This document shows positions 1-7,164 of a stretch of DNA of 38,441 nucleotides, piece by piece (within the stretch, counting starts at the first letter, position 1; every line of letters begins with the position of its first letter). Made by a program: the position numbers and the translations under genes. A model generated the notes under the pieces. That model was not told where the DNA came from and searched no databases. It saw only the letters and a program-made list of their open reading frames with translations. Location of the stretch: the NCBI GenBank assembly GCA_905208455.1, contig CAJLPK010000009.1:1-38441 (forward strand). Reading direction: 5' to 3'. Source of the stretch: an uncultured Bacillota bacterium (GTDB taxonomy: Bacteria > Bacillota > Clostridia > Christensenellales > QAND01).

Positions 1-219
1 TTTTCATAAAACCTCTACCCCTAAATCACGATTGAATATAGAAAAGTATACCTTTCGATAAGGCGATGAAACGCCTGAAAATCGTTGGGATTACAACGAA
101 AACAGTTTGAAAAACAGTTTTTTTGCAATATTCTTAAGAGAAATGTCTGCCTTCAAAAAGGTATACAATTTATCCATTATTTAATTATACCACAAGCCAT
201 TGCCAGTATAACCCATCAA
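1..219. other. Non-coding edge region with short inverted repeats
   Basis: No convincing gene is seen here. The stretch contains a perfect 10-base inverted repeat (GTATACCTTT at 46-55 and AAAGGTATAC at 157-166) and small hairpins near 63-76 (GGCG/CGCC) and 83-98 (CGTTG/CAACG). On the minus strand a TGGTATAAT extended -10 element lies at 184-192, which could drive a leftward transcript running off the window. No known riboswitch was recognised. Confidence 0.4.
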
Positions 220-729
220 TTATGCAAAAATCGCTGCCATCCACACGCCAACCAGGCTGCAGCAAAGGGAAACGGGAATGGTATGCCGCCATTTTGTGAC
301 CCCTACCGAGCCAAAATACAGCGTGGCGCAATAAAACAGCGTCTCGCTGGACCCCATAATCATGCAGGCGGCCCGGCCAATGGCGCCGTCCGGCCCGTAT
401 GTGGTCAGCAATTCAGCCAGCAGCGCCAGCGCCCCGCCGCCGGAAAAGGGCCGCAAAATCACCAGCGGCAGCACCTCGGCCGGCAAATGGATCCAGTTCG
501 CCAGCGGTACCAGCAGTTCCGTGATCGCATCCAAAAGCCCGCTCTGCCTGGCCACGGCAATGGCGCTGAGCATGCACAGCATGGTGGGCAGCACGCGCAA
601 ATACGCATGAAATCCCTTTTCCGCGCCCTGGATGCAGGCGTTGACACAGTCCACCTTTTTGGCCATGCCATACACCACAATGCCCAGCATGAACACCCAT
701 ACCGCATAATTGGAGAGGACCGCCATCAT
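220..729 (-). CDS. spmB: Spore maturation protein B (SpmB)
   Basis: A 169-residue multi-spanning membrane protein of the nucleoside-recognition/Gate fold family. With SpmA it is needed for core dehydration and heat resistance of endospores in Bacillus and Clostridium; its biochemical activity is not established. The sequence shows hydrophobic helices near residues 8-22, 45-60 and 80-110, a glycine-rich FSGGGALALL stretch and a GSSETLFY motif typical of this family. Its ATG overlaps the stop of spmA by 4 bases, so the two are translationally coupled. The length matches the family. The gene supports a spore-forming ancestry, although spmAB also occurs in some non-sporulating relatives. Confidence 0.9.
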   Translation of the reverse strand: MMAVLSNYAVWVFMLGIVVYGMAKKVDCVNACIQGAEKGFHAYLRVLPTMLCMLSAIAVARQSGLLDAITELLVPLANWIHLPAEVLPLVILRPFSGGGALALLAELLTTYGPDGAIGRAACMIMGSSETLFYCATLYFGSVGVTKWRHTIPVSLCCSLVGVWMAAIFA

Positions 730-1295
730 TTGCCAAAGACCCGGCAGAGCACCGCACCCGCCAGTGTGGTGGCCAGCGTTGCCAACAGCATCACCCCGGT
801 GATACCAGCCGGGTCCGCGCTCCCCGCCGCTGCTCTCAGTGCAATGATGGAGGTAGGGATCAGCTGCACGCTGGAAGCGTTGAGCACGATCAGCGCCACC
901 ATCTCGTTGGTCGCTCGTTTTTTCTCCTTATTTTTCTTTTGCAGCTCTTCCATCGCCGCCAGCCCCAGCGGCGTAGCCGCGTTGCCCATCCCCAAAGCGT
1001 TGGCGGACAGGTTCATGCAGATGGCCTGCATGGCAGGCTCCTGCTTTTTCAGGCCCGGAAACAGCGGCTTGATGAGCACAGCCACCACGCCGGACACCTT
1101 TTTGGCCAGCCCGCTCTGCGTTGCAATCTCCATCAGCCCCATGTACAGCATCGTGATGCCCAAAAGGGAGATGACCAGCGACACCGCTTCCGTAGCCCCG
1201 TCCATGGCCGCCTGCGTCGCCAGCTGCGGCTGCCCGGTCAGCGCGCCGTACACCAACCCCCCGCCCAGCAAAAATACCCAAAGCACATTCAGCAT
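726..1295 (-). CDS. spmA: Spore maturation protein A (SpmA)
   Basis: A 189-residue integral membrane partner of SpmB, sharing the nucleoside-recognition domain. The family is required for spore cortex and core maturation; the transported or sensed ligand is unknown. The sequence contains the family stretch NLSANALGMGNAATPLGLAA (about residues 135-155) followed by a charged KKNKEKKRATNE loop and NASSVQLIPTSIIALR. There are hydrophobic segments at the N terminus, in the middle and at the C terminus. An AAGGGGGA ribosome site precedes the start. It is the first gene of the spmA-spmB pair and lies 65 bases downstream of rlmH on the same strand, so it may be read from the murA-walJ-rlmH side. Confidence 0.9.
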   Translation of the reverse strand: MLNVLWVFLLGGGLVYGALTGQPQLATQAAMDGATEAVSLVISLLGITMLYMGLMEIATQSGLAKKVSGVVAVLIKPLFPGLKKQEPAMQAICMNLSANALGMGNAATPLGLAAMEELQKKNKEKKRATNEMVALIVLNASSVQLIPTSIIALRAAAGSADPAGITGVMLLATLATTLAGAVLCRVFGK

Positions 1296-1360
1296 GTCCC
1301 TGTCCCCCTTGTTTTCCTCTTTAAGACAGGATATGCCGCCGCTGCCTTGGGCATACGCCG

Positions 1361-1837
1361 CTATTTATGGTAGGTTTCGCCTCGGTTGATTTTATAGCAC
1401 CGGTAGATCTGTTCCAAAAGCAGTAATCTGGCCAAATTATGCGGGAATGTCAGGTTGGACAGGGAAAGCGTTTCCTCACAGCTCTGCACGACCTCATCGC
1501 TGAGCCCCAGCGACCCGCCGATATAAAATTGGAGACAGCCTGCACCGCGGTCCTCCAGCGCTTGTATATGCCTGGCCAGTTGTACGGAATCGGGCTGCTT
1601 TCCTCCCAGGCAAAGCGCGATGCGCACGCCCGGCTTGGTTTTTTGCAGCAGCCGTTTCCCTTCTGCTTGCTTGACCTTTTCCTGCAGCGCATGGCTCAGC
1701 GATTCCGGCGCCGGCTCGTCCGCTACCTCTACGATTTCGATTTTAGCAAAACGGCCCAGGCGCTTTTTATACTCCTCACAAAGCGCCGCCAAGGCCTTTT
1801 CCTTTAATTTCCCAACACAAAGAATCCGAATCTGCAT
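1361..1837 (-). CDS. rlmH: 23S rRNA (pseudouridine1915-N3)-methyltransferase RlmH
   Basis: A 158-residue SPOUT-class methyltransferase that uses S-adenosylmethionine to methylate pseudouridine 1915 in helix 69 of 23S rRNA, on the assembled 70S ribosome. The start MQIRILCVGKLKE, the glycine-rich knot segment FYIGGSLGLSDEV (about residues 103-115) and the C-terminal LLLEQIYRCYKINRGETYHK region are diagnostic. The length equals the family norm of about 159 residues. Its AAAGGGGG ribosome site overlaps the stop codon of walJ, 14 bases upstream, implying one transcript. rlmH and walJ are also origin-proximal neighbours in Bacillus. Confidence 0.96.
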   Translation of the reverse strand: MQIRILCVGKLKEKALAALCEEYKKRLGRFAKIEIVEVADEPAPESLSHALQEKVKQAEGKRLLQKTKPGVRIALCLGGKQPDSVQLARHIQALEDRGAGCLQFYIGGSLGLSDEVVQSCEETLSLSNLTFPHNLARLLLLEQIYRCYKINRGETYHK

Positions 1838-1851
1838 CGGCAGGGCCCCCT

Positions 1852-2649
1852 TTATTCCAGCACAATCCTGGCGGAACCCTCCGCCCTTCTTGCCACATGC
1901 ACGCAGACATCACGGCCCACGACTGCCCCCTGGCCGGATAGCTGCCCGCAGACAGCCTGCCGGGCCATGCTTTCCCGGTTGTTTTCCGCAGACAGGTGCC
2001 CTAAGATGATTTGCCTTGTCCCCTGTTTGGCCAGCGCCACGGCCGCCTGCCCCGCCGCATCGTTGGAAAGATGGCCCTTATTGGATAATATCCTTCTTTT
2101 CAAAAACTGCGGGTATTTCCCCGCCTGCAGCAGCCCGATGTCATGGTTGCTTTCCAATACAATAGCCCCTGCGCCCTCCAATTCTGTTAAAACACGCTTG
2201 GGCAAATGCCCCATGTCCGTCGCCACGCATACCTTCGCGCCTGCCGCATATAAAGCATACCCCACAGGCTCTGCCGCGTCGTGCGGGATGGGAAAGGCAT
2301 GCACGGCAATATCGCCCACATAGAAGTCCTCGCCCGTGGTAAACACCCTGGCCTGTCCGATGGGCACATCCTGCATCTTTGCCTCCATGCCCTGGTAGGT
2401 CTTGGCATTGGCATACAACGCCAGGCCGTAACGCTTGCAGAGCTGGTTGACCCCGCTGACATGGTCTGTATGCTCATGGGTCAGCAAAATACCGTCTATG
2501 TCTGCCGGCGTTTTGCCGTGCAGCTTCAAAGCCTTTGTAATCGCCGCCGCCGACATGCCTGCATCCACCAAGACCGCAGTCGTACCGCTCTCTATCAGGA
2601 TGCTGTTGCCGGACGAGCCGGAAAACAGCGGCTGTATCGCCAGTTTCAT
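1852..2649 (-). CDS. walJ: WalJ/YycJ-type metallo-beta-lactamase-fold hydrolase
   Basis: A 265-residue metallo-beta-lactamase-fold protein. The metal-binding signature HEHTDH (about residues 58-63) follows DGILLT, and further metal ligands lie in FPIPHDAAEPVGY and in the terminal ILGHLSAENN segment. The YycJ/WalJ family is linked to cell-wall and replication co-ordination and has been described as an exonuclease-like enzyme; the substrate here is inferred only. An open frame extends 33 codons further upstream, but the start at MKLAIQPLFSGSSGNS is chosen because it has a perfect AAAGGAGGGAGCC ribosome site and matches the family. It lies between murA, from which a terminator separates it, and rlmH. 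Confidence 0.9.
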   Translation of the reverse strand: MKLAIQPLFSGSSGNSILIESGTTAVLVDAGMSAAAITKALKLHGKTPADIDGILLTHEHTDHVSGVNQLCKRYGLALYANAKTYQGMEAKMQDVPIGQARVFTTGEDFYVGDIAVHAFPIPHDAAEPVGYALYAAGAKVCVATDMGHLPKRVLTELEGAGAIVLESNHDIGLLQAGKYPQFLKRRILSNKGHLSNDAAGQAAVALAKQGTRQIILGHLSAENNRESMARQAVCGQLSGQGAVVGRDVCVHVARRAEGSARIVLE

Positions 2650-2699
2650 GGCTCCCTCCTTTTTCCTAAGGATATATTGTATCATTTTTTCAGAAAGAA

Positions 2700-2729
2700 A
2701 CAAACAAAAAAGGAGGCAGCCGCCTCCTT
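2700..2729 (-). terminator. Intrinsic terminator after murA
   Basis: A perfect 8-bp stem AAGGAGGC/GCCTCCTT (2710-2729, loop of four) is followed on the minus strand by a T-rich run. It sits between murA and walJ. It may be partial, because no strong promoter for walJ was found in the short gap. Confidence 0.8.
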
Positions 2730-2737
2730 GATAAGCG

Positions 2738-3997
2738 TTACATATCAATACGCTGTATCTCCGCGCCTAAACAGCGCAGCTTATCCTCCAAGTGGTCATA
2801 GCCCCTGTCGATGTGCTTTAGCCCGGTGATGCGCGTTTCACCGCCTGCCATCAATCCGGCTATGACCAGGCAAGCGCCCGCCCGCAGGTCGCTGGCCACA
2901 ACGTCTGCGCCGCTCAGCGCTTCCACGCCCTGAAAGATCGCTGTGCGCCCCGAAATGCTGACCTCCGCGCCCATACGCTGGAGCTGGCTGAGGTGCTTAA
3001 ATCTATCCTCAAAAATATTTTCCTCTACCGTGCTGGTGCCCTCCGCAATGCACAAAAGCGCGCTCAGCGGCTGCTGAAGGTCTGTTGGAAAGCCCGGATA
3101 CGGATGCGTACGCACTGCGCAGTGGCGCGGGCGCTTCTGCATGCTCACCCGGATACTGTCTTCCCCTTCCTCCACACAGACGCCCATTTCCAGCAGCTTG
3201 GCAGAGATGGAATCCATGTGCATGGGAATCACGTTTTGTATCCAGACATCGCCGCCGGTCGCGGCTGCCGCGATCATCAGCGTGCCTGTTTCGATCTGAT
3301 CGGGAATGACCGTATAGCTGCATCCGTGCAGGCGGGATACCCCCATGATGCGCACTACGTCCGTGCCTGCGCCCTTGATATTGGCGCCCATGGAGTTCAA
3401 AAAGTTGGCCAGGTCTACGATATGCGGTTCCTTGGCGGCATTGACGATGGTCGTCTTTCCCTGCGCCCTGACCGCCGCCATCATGATGTTTGCCGTAGCG
3501 CCCACCGAGACAACGTCCATATAGATTTCCGCGCCCTTTAAGCCCTGCGGCGCTTTGGCCACGATAGAGCCGTGCTCCAGCTTGATATCCGCCCCCAGCG
3601 CCTCCATGGCTTTTAGGTGCTGGTCGATGGGGCGCGAGCCAATGACACAGCCGCCGGGCAGGGCAATCGTCGCTTCCCCGAACCGGCCCAGCATGGCCCC
3701 TAACAAATAATAAGACGCGCGCATATGGCGCGTTAAGTCATACGGCACGGGCTGGTTTACCACACCGCGCGGGTCGATGGCCATGATGTTATGCTTGAAC
3801 TCCGCCTTTGCGCCCATGCGCTGCAAGATATGCGAAAGCACCTTCACATCCAAAATATCCGGCAGATTGTCCACTACGCATGGCTCGTCGCTTAAAAGCG
3901 CGGCGGGGAGAATGGCTACGGCTGCGTTTTTCGCGCCGCTGACCGTCACCGTTCCTTTCAGCGGGTTCCCGCCTTTTATGATCAATGTAGGCTCCAA
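2738..3997 (-). CDS. murA: UDP-N-acetylglucosamine 1-carboxyvinyltransferase (MurA)
   Basis: A 419-residue cytoplasmic enzyme that transfers enolpyruvate from phosphoenolpyruvate to UDP-GlcNAc, the first committed step of peptidoglycan precursor synthesis. Lys23-Asn24 (SGAKNA) binds UDP-GlcNAc. The active-site loop GGCVIGSRP carries the catalytic cysteine at residue 117, so the enzyme should be fosfomycin-sensitive (the resistant form has Asp). The start is TTG with GGGAGGA about seven bases upstream. A near-consensus promoter and a terminator-like leader hairpin precede it, and an intrinsic terminator follows. Clostridia often have two MurA copies; which one this is cannot be decided here. 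Confidence 0.96.
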   Translation of the reverse strand: MEPTLIIKGGNPLKGTVTVSGAKNAAVAILPAALLSDEPCVVDNLPDILDVKVLSHILQRMGAKAEFKHNIMAIDPRGVVNQPVPYDLTRHMRASYYLLGAMLGRFGEATIALPGGCVIGSRPIDQHLKAMEALGADIKLEHGSIVAKAPQGLKGAEIYMDVVSVGATANIMMAAVRAQGKTTIVNAAKEPHIVDLANFLNSMGANIKGAGTDVVRIMGVSRLHGCSYTVIPDQIETGTLMIAAAATGGDVWIQNVIPMHMDSISAKLLEMGVCVEEGEDSIRVSMQKRPRHCAVRTHPYPGFPTDLQQPLSALLCIAEGTSTVEENIFEDRFKHLSQLQRMGAEVSISGRTAIFQGVEALSGADVVASDLRAGACLVIAGLMAGGETRITGLKHIDRGYDHLEDKLRCLGAEIQRIDM

Positions 3998-4050
3998 ATA
4001 TGATTCCTCCCGGTTTTGGCGTATGCTTTTCCCAGGTCCCTGGTCGTATG

Positions 4051-4080
4051 GAAAAAGGCCGCAAAGCGTCCTCGCTTTGC
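4051..4080 (-). promoter_or_regulatory. Terminator-like hairpin in the murA leader (possible attenuator)
   Basis: GCAAAGCG and CGCTTTGC (4061-4068 and 4073-4080) form a perfect 8-bp stem with a 4-base loop. On the minus strand it is followed by GGCCTTTTTCC. It lies about ten bases after the predicted transcription start and before the murA start codon, which is an attenuator arrangement. No ligand-binding domain was recognised. Confidence 0.45.
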
Positions 4081-4095
4081 AGGCTATGCGCCCAT

Positions 4096-4124
4096 ATTAT
4101 AAACGCATCTTCCGGTTTTGACAA
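4096..4124 (-). promoter_or_regulatory. Sigma-A-type promoter of murA
   Basis: On the minus strand TTGTCA (4119-4124) and TATAAT (4096-4101) are separated by exactly 17 bases. Transcription would start near 4089, giving a leader of about 90 bases before murA. Confidence 0.85.
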
Positions 4125-4143
4125 TGGCTTTGCCCCTGCCCCC

Positions 4144-4172
4144 TTGCCGAAAGCGGGAAAAAACGGTACAAT
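4144..4172 (+). promoter_or_regulatory. Promoter of the FmdB-type gene
   Basis: TTGCCG (4144-4149) and TACAAT (4167-4172) are spaced by 17 bases, 28 bases before the start codon. It is divergent from the murA promoter. Confidence 0.65.
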
Positions 4173-4199
4173 ATTGCACAGCTAAAAGGAGGGATTGGC

Positions 4200-4406
4200 A
4201 TGCCTGTTCTGAAGTTTATCTGCCCGAAATGCAGCCATATCTATGAGGAGCTGGTGCGCGTGGGCCAAACAGCCCCCTGCCCGAAATGCGGGGAAACGCA
4301 GGTGGAGCGCTATTACCAGGGAAAATGCAGCTTCGGCATGCTTGGCAGCAGCGCCGGCTATACCACGACGACCACAGAGGATACGCAGGATTGGAAATCC
4401 TTTTAA
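4200..4406 (+). CDS. FmdB-family zinc-ribbon protein
   Basis: A 68-residue protein with an N-terminal zinc ribbon made by CPKC (residues 9-12) and CPKC (residues 27-30), followed by a Gly/Ser/Thr-rich tail ending TTTEDTQDWKSF. This is the layout of the FmdB/CxxC-CxxC putative regulatory proteins, whose function is not established; RNA, DNA or protein binding are all possible. The AAAGGAGGGA ribosome site is strong. It stands alone between the divergent murA promoter and the rpmH promoter, in the place where dnaA is usually found in Bacillota. Confidence 0.75.
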   Translation: MPVLKFICPKCSHIYEELVRVGQTAPCPKCGETQVERYYQGKCSFGMLGSSAGYTTTTTEDTQDWKSF

Positions 4407-4431
4407 CCCGTTTTTATCCGCTGGTTTTTCA

Positions 4432-4460
4432 TTGACAGGGGTTGCTTGTTCTATTATAAT
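4432..4460 (+). promoter_or_regulatory. Consensus promoter of rpmH
   Basis: A perfect sigma-A promoter: TTGACA (4432-4437), a 17-base spacer and TATAAT (4455-4460). The leader of about 75 bases contains a small CGGCG/CGCCG hairpin (4504-4518) just before the AAAGGAG ribosome site. Confidence 0.95.
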
Positions 4461-4540
4461 AAGTTAGCATTGCCCTTTTATAGGTGCTTATTTTTGAAAT
4501 TGCCGGCGTTTACCGCCGATCAAAGGAGTGTATCACCGTT

Positions 4541-4675
4541 ATGTTACAAACTTATCAGCCGAAAAAAAGACAGCGTAAAAAGGTACATGGCTTCCGTGCC
4601 CGCATGAAAACGCATACAGGTGCTAAGGTGGTTGCGCGCAGGCGTCGCAAAGGCCGCAAGGTACTGACTGCATAA
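4541..4675 (+). CDS. rpmH: 50S ribosomal protein L34
   Basis: A 44-residue, highly basic protein of the large ribosomal subunit. The sequence from MLQTYQPKKRQRKKVHGF through RARMKTHTGAKVV to the RRRRKGRKVLTA end is diagnostic, and the length is the family norm. A longer in-frame extension exists upstream, but this ATG has AAAGGAG at 4522-4528 and the family N terminus. It is driven by a perfect consensus promoter, and a terminator-like hairpin follows immediately. In most Bacillota it is transcribed away from dnaA/oriC. Confidence 0.97.
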   Translation: MLQTYQPKKRQRKKVHGFRARMKTHTGAKVVARRRRKGRKVLTA

Positions 4676-4699
4676 AAGCCGCGCCAAGCGGCTTTTTTC
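4675..4699 (+). terminator. Hairpin between rpmH and rnpA
   Basis: AAAGCCGC/GCGGCTTT (4675-4682 and 4688-4695) with a 5-base loop and a T-run overlaps the rpmH stop codon. It probably reduces read-through from rpmH to rnpA, lowering RNase P protein relative to L34. Confidence 0.75.
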
Positions 4700-4702
4700 A
4701 TC

Positions 4703-5062
4703 ATGAAGAAAAACCCTTATCCAAAGTCCATGCGTTTGCGCCGCACGTCGGAATTTCAATATGTGTTCCGGCGGGGCAAAAGCGTAGCCAATGGCCAGAT
4801 GGTGCTCTTGGCGGCCCCCTGCCGCGGGCGTTCCCGCGCGGGGTTTTCCGTTGGCAAAAAGGTGGGCAACAGCGTGACCCGCAGCAAGGTAAAGCGTTGG
4901 ATGCGGGAAAGCTACCGCCTTTTGGCGCCGATGGTGCGCCCTAAGGTACAGCTGGTCTTTGTGGCACGGACGCAAAGCGCCCAGTCTTCGTTTCCTATCA
5001 TTTACGACGGCATGTACCGCCTATTGGAACGAAGCGGCTGCTTGAAGGAGGCAGATGCATGA
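4703..5062 (+). CDS. rnpA: Ribonuclease P protein component
   Basis: A 119-residue basic protein that binds the catalytic RNase P RNA and helps process the 5' end of precursor tRNAs. The family RNR signature is seen as GNSVTRSKVKRWMRESYR (about residues 54-71), preceded by GFSVGKKV and by the N-terminal RLRRTSEFQYVFRRGKSVANG. The start codon lies only a few bases after the rpmH terminator T-run and lacks a recognisable Shine-Dalgarno sequence. Met10 is the alternative start and also has none. Its end overlaps yidD by 4 bases, so rnpA-yidD-yidC-khpB form one coupled unit. Confidence 0.96.
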   Translation: MKKNPYPKSMRLRRTSEFQYVFRRGKSVANGQMVLLAAPCRGRSRAGFSVGKKVGNSVTRSKVKRWMRESYRLLAPMVRPKVQLVFVARTQSAQSSFPIIYDGMYRLLERSGCLKEADA

Positions 5063-5301
5063 AGCGCATACTGCTATGGCTTATCGCCTTCTACCAGAAA
5101 CAAATTTCACCGCTGCACCCCGGCTCCTGCCGGTTTGTGCCGACATGCTCAGAATATGCCGTAGAGGCCATCCAAACCTGGGGCGCGGTGCGGGGGCTGG
5201 GTTTGGCCCTTTGGCGCGTATTGCGCTGCAACCCCTTGTGCAAGGGCGGGTATGATCCCGTGCCTGCACGCACGAAAACAGTTGGGGAGGAAATCCTTTG
5301 A
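5059..5301 (+). CDS. yidD: Membrane protein insertion efficiency factor YidD
   Basis: An 80-residue amphipathic membrane-associated protein that aids YidC-dependent insertion of membrane proteins. It has the family core YQKQISPLHPGSCRFVPTCSEYAVEAI (residues 12-38) with its conserved cysteines, and the C-terminal RCNPLCKGGYDPVP. GGAGG precedes the ATG, which overlaps rnpA; its TGA overlaps the TTG start of yidC. The length is within the normal range. Confidence 0.96.
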   Translation: MKRILLWLIAFYQKQISPLHPGSCRFVPTCSEYAVEAIQTWGAVRGLGLALWRVLRCNPLCKGGYDPVPARTKTVGEEIL

Positions 5302-6338
5302 GTTGGTTACAAGATAACTTCATCTCACGCTTTTTTGTCACTGTCATTTCCTGGCTGGAAGGCCTGACAGGCAGTTGGCTGCTGGCCGTGATCCTTTTTA
5401 CCGTTGCGGTCCGTCTATTGCTGCTGCCCTTGGATATCAAGCAAAAGCGCAGCACCATGAAGCAGGGCGCTTTGGCCGGCAAGGTCCAGGAGATCCAGCG
5501 CCGCTATAAAAACGATCCGCGCATGGCCCAGGCCAAAACCAACGAATTGTATAAACGCGAAGGCGTAAAGCTGTCCGCGGGCTGCCTGCCGCTGCTTTTG
5601 CAGCTGCCTATCATCTTTGCTATGTTCGGCGCCATCACCATCCTGTCCAATACCGAGACGGTCAACATGGTCATCGGCCTGGCCAACGGTTCTGTTTCCA
5701 TGCCGCCTTCGGCTTTATGGGTGCATAACATCTGGCGCCCCGATACCGGGGTTGCGGCTGTCATGCCGACGGCACAGGAGTTTGCCACGACCTTGCAGCA
5801 GTCCGCTGCCAGGCTTCAGCCTGAGATACTGGCGCAGGCACAGTCATTGTTGAGCAACGCAGAGCTCAACCAATTCGCGCTGACCGCTTCCAAGCTGCCG
5901 AGCGGCACGTTTTTCGGCAGCTATATCGGAGAGGCCATCGCCACAGTGCCCTCTGAAGCGATCACCAGCGCTGTCAGCACGAACTACAACACCGTCATCG
6001 CGCCGGTCCTGCAGCAATTTGCCGGCAAGGCAAACGGGTACTTCATCTTCCCCGTCTTATCCGGCGTATCCATGTATTTATCCACGCGCCTGCAGCGCAA
6101 GCAGAGCGAAAAGCAGGGCGTCACCAACCAGCCGGGCGGTACGATGATGGAGCTGATCTTCCCGTTGCTGATCGTTTGGTGGTCCGCCAGCGCAGGCATG
6201 TGCTTTGCTGTGTATTGGACAGTGACCAACCTGGTCGTCATGCTTTCCAGCCCCATTATGAGTCAGTTGATCAAAATGGAGGATAGGAAAAAACAGCAGA
6301 AAAAAGAAAGCGTGGTTCACGGGAGGATAGAGTCATGA
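5298..6338 (+). CDS. yidC: Membrane insertase YidC/SpoIIIJ
   Basis: A 346-residue Oxa1/Alb3/YidC-family insertase of the cytoplasmic membrane. The first long helix near residues 26-46 carries an arginine in VAVRLLLLPLDIKQ, equivalent to the groove arginine of Bacillus SpoIIIJ. The cytoplasmic hairpin, the LSAGCLPLLLQLPIIFAMF helix and the terminal WWSASAGMCFAVYWTVTNL helix are recognisable. The start is TTG with GGGGAGGA upstream, overlapping the yidD stop. Two features are unusual for a Gram-positive YidC: there is no lipoprotein cleavage site at the N terminus, and the exported region between helices (about residues 120-260) is roughly 85 residues longer than in SpoIIIJ. The C-terminal tail is short and basic. 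Confidence 0.95.
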   Translation: MSWLQDNFISRFFVTVISWLEGLTGSWLLAVILFTVAVRLLLLPLDIKQKRSTMKQGALAGKVQEIQRRYKNDPRMAQAKTNELYKREGVKLSAGCLPLLLQLPIIFAMFGAITILSNTETVNMVIGLANGSVSMPPSALWVHNIWRPDTGVAAVMPTAQEFATTLQQSAARLQPEILAQAQSLLSNAELNQFALTASKLPSGTFFGSYIGEAIATVPSEAITSAVSTNYNTVIAPVLQQFAGKANGYFIFPVLSGVSMYLSTRLQRKQSEKQGVTNQPGGTMMELIFPLLIVWWSASAGMCFAVYWTVTNLVVMLSSPIMSQLIKMEDRKKQQKKESVVHGRIES

Positions 6339-7111
6339 GGTCCATAGAAGTGACTGCAAAGTCGGTGGATGAAGCCATCTTCATGGGGATAGACCAGCTG
6401 GGGCTTTCCATCGACCAGGTCGATATTGAGATCATCGAGGAGGGCGGCCGCCGCTTGTTCGGCATTGGCAGCAAGCAGTGCGTCGTCCGGTTAACTGAGC
6501 GCGCACCGGAAGAGGTCGAGCGTGTATTGGAAGAGCAGGAAAAGCAGGCGGAGCAACAGGCGCAGGAGAAAAAAGAGCGCCGGCAGCCCCGCACCCGCGA
6601 ACGCAAAGAGCCCCATGCCAGGAAGGCACAGCGCTCCGCCCCGCAGCACGATTGGGGAGAGCCCACAGACGGCGGCGCAGAGGCGGCCTTTTTGCGGGAA
6701 GTGCTTTGCCGCATGGGCATGGAGGACGCTGTGGTAGATGCCTTTAGCGGAGAAAGCGGCCTGTACCTGCGGATCTCCGGGCCCTCTATGGGGATCTTGA
6801 TCGGGCGCCGGGGCGAAACGCTCAACGCGCTTCAGTATTTGACAAGCCTGATTGCCAACCGGCAGGAAGGCGAATACCGCCGGGTGATCGTGGATACCGA
6901 AAACTACCGCGGACGCCGGGAGGATACGCTGAAGCGCTTGGCCAAACGCATGGCAGAGGATGTCCGCCGTTCCGGCAAATCGGTTTCCTTAGAGCCGATG
7001 AATCCCTATGAGCGCCGTATTCTTCACGCATCCTTGCAGGACAACCCGTATGTTTCCACCCACAGCGAAGGGGAAGAGCCCTTCCGGCACGTGGTCATCA
7101 CCGCAAAATAA
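6335..7111 (+). CDS. khpB: RNA-binding protein KhpB (Jag/EloR)
   Basis: A 258-residue cytoplasmic RNA-binding protein. In order it has a Jag_N domain (about residues 1-52, MRSIEVTAKSVDEAI and RRLFGIGSKQC), a long charged linker rich in Glu, Gln, Lys and Arg (about 55-110), a KH domain with the IGRRGETLNALQYL motif (about 150-165) and an R3H domain (about 195-258, with MNPYERRILHASLQ). In streptococci the family acts with KhpA in elongation and division control. The start overlaps the yidC stop (ATGA), as usual for this gene pair. A strong terminator follows. KhpA is not encoded in this window. Confidence 0.95.
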   Translation: MRSIEVTAKSVDEAIFMGIDQLGLSIDQVDIEIIEEGGRRLFGIGSKQCVVRLTERAPEEVERVLEEQEKQAEQQAQEKKERRQPRTRERKEPHARKAQRSAPQHDWGEPTDGGAEAAFLREVLCRMGMEDAVVDAFSGESGLYLRISGPSMGILIGRRGETLNALQYLTSLIANRQEGEYRRVIVDTENYRGRREDTLKRLAKRMAEDVRRSGKSVSLEPMNPYERRILHASLQDNPYVSTHSEGEEPFRHVVITAK

Positions 7112-7117
7112 CAGCTT

Positions 7118-7147
7118 GGCCCGGCGTCTGATGCCGGGCCTTTTTTA
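7118..7147 (+). terminator. Intrinsic terminator after khpB
   Basis: The perfect stem GGCCCGGC/GCCGGGCC (7118-7125 and 7133-7140) is followed by six T. It ends the rpmH-khpB unit. Confidence 0.92.
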
Positions 7148-7164
7148 TAGAAAGGATGATCCTT

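Noticed and set aside
171..179. A single DnaA-box-like sequence (TTATCCATT)
   Set aside because: Only seven of nine positions match and it is isolated.
85..1389. A 434-codon open frame on the plus strand across the spmA-spmB region
   Set aside because: It is antisense to two well-recognised genes, has no ribosome site or family features, and its composition reflects the opposite coding strand.
3998..4199. oriC at the divergent promoter region
   Set aside because: The coding strand flips here, but I found no DnaA box or long A/T tract, so I do not call an origin.
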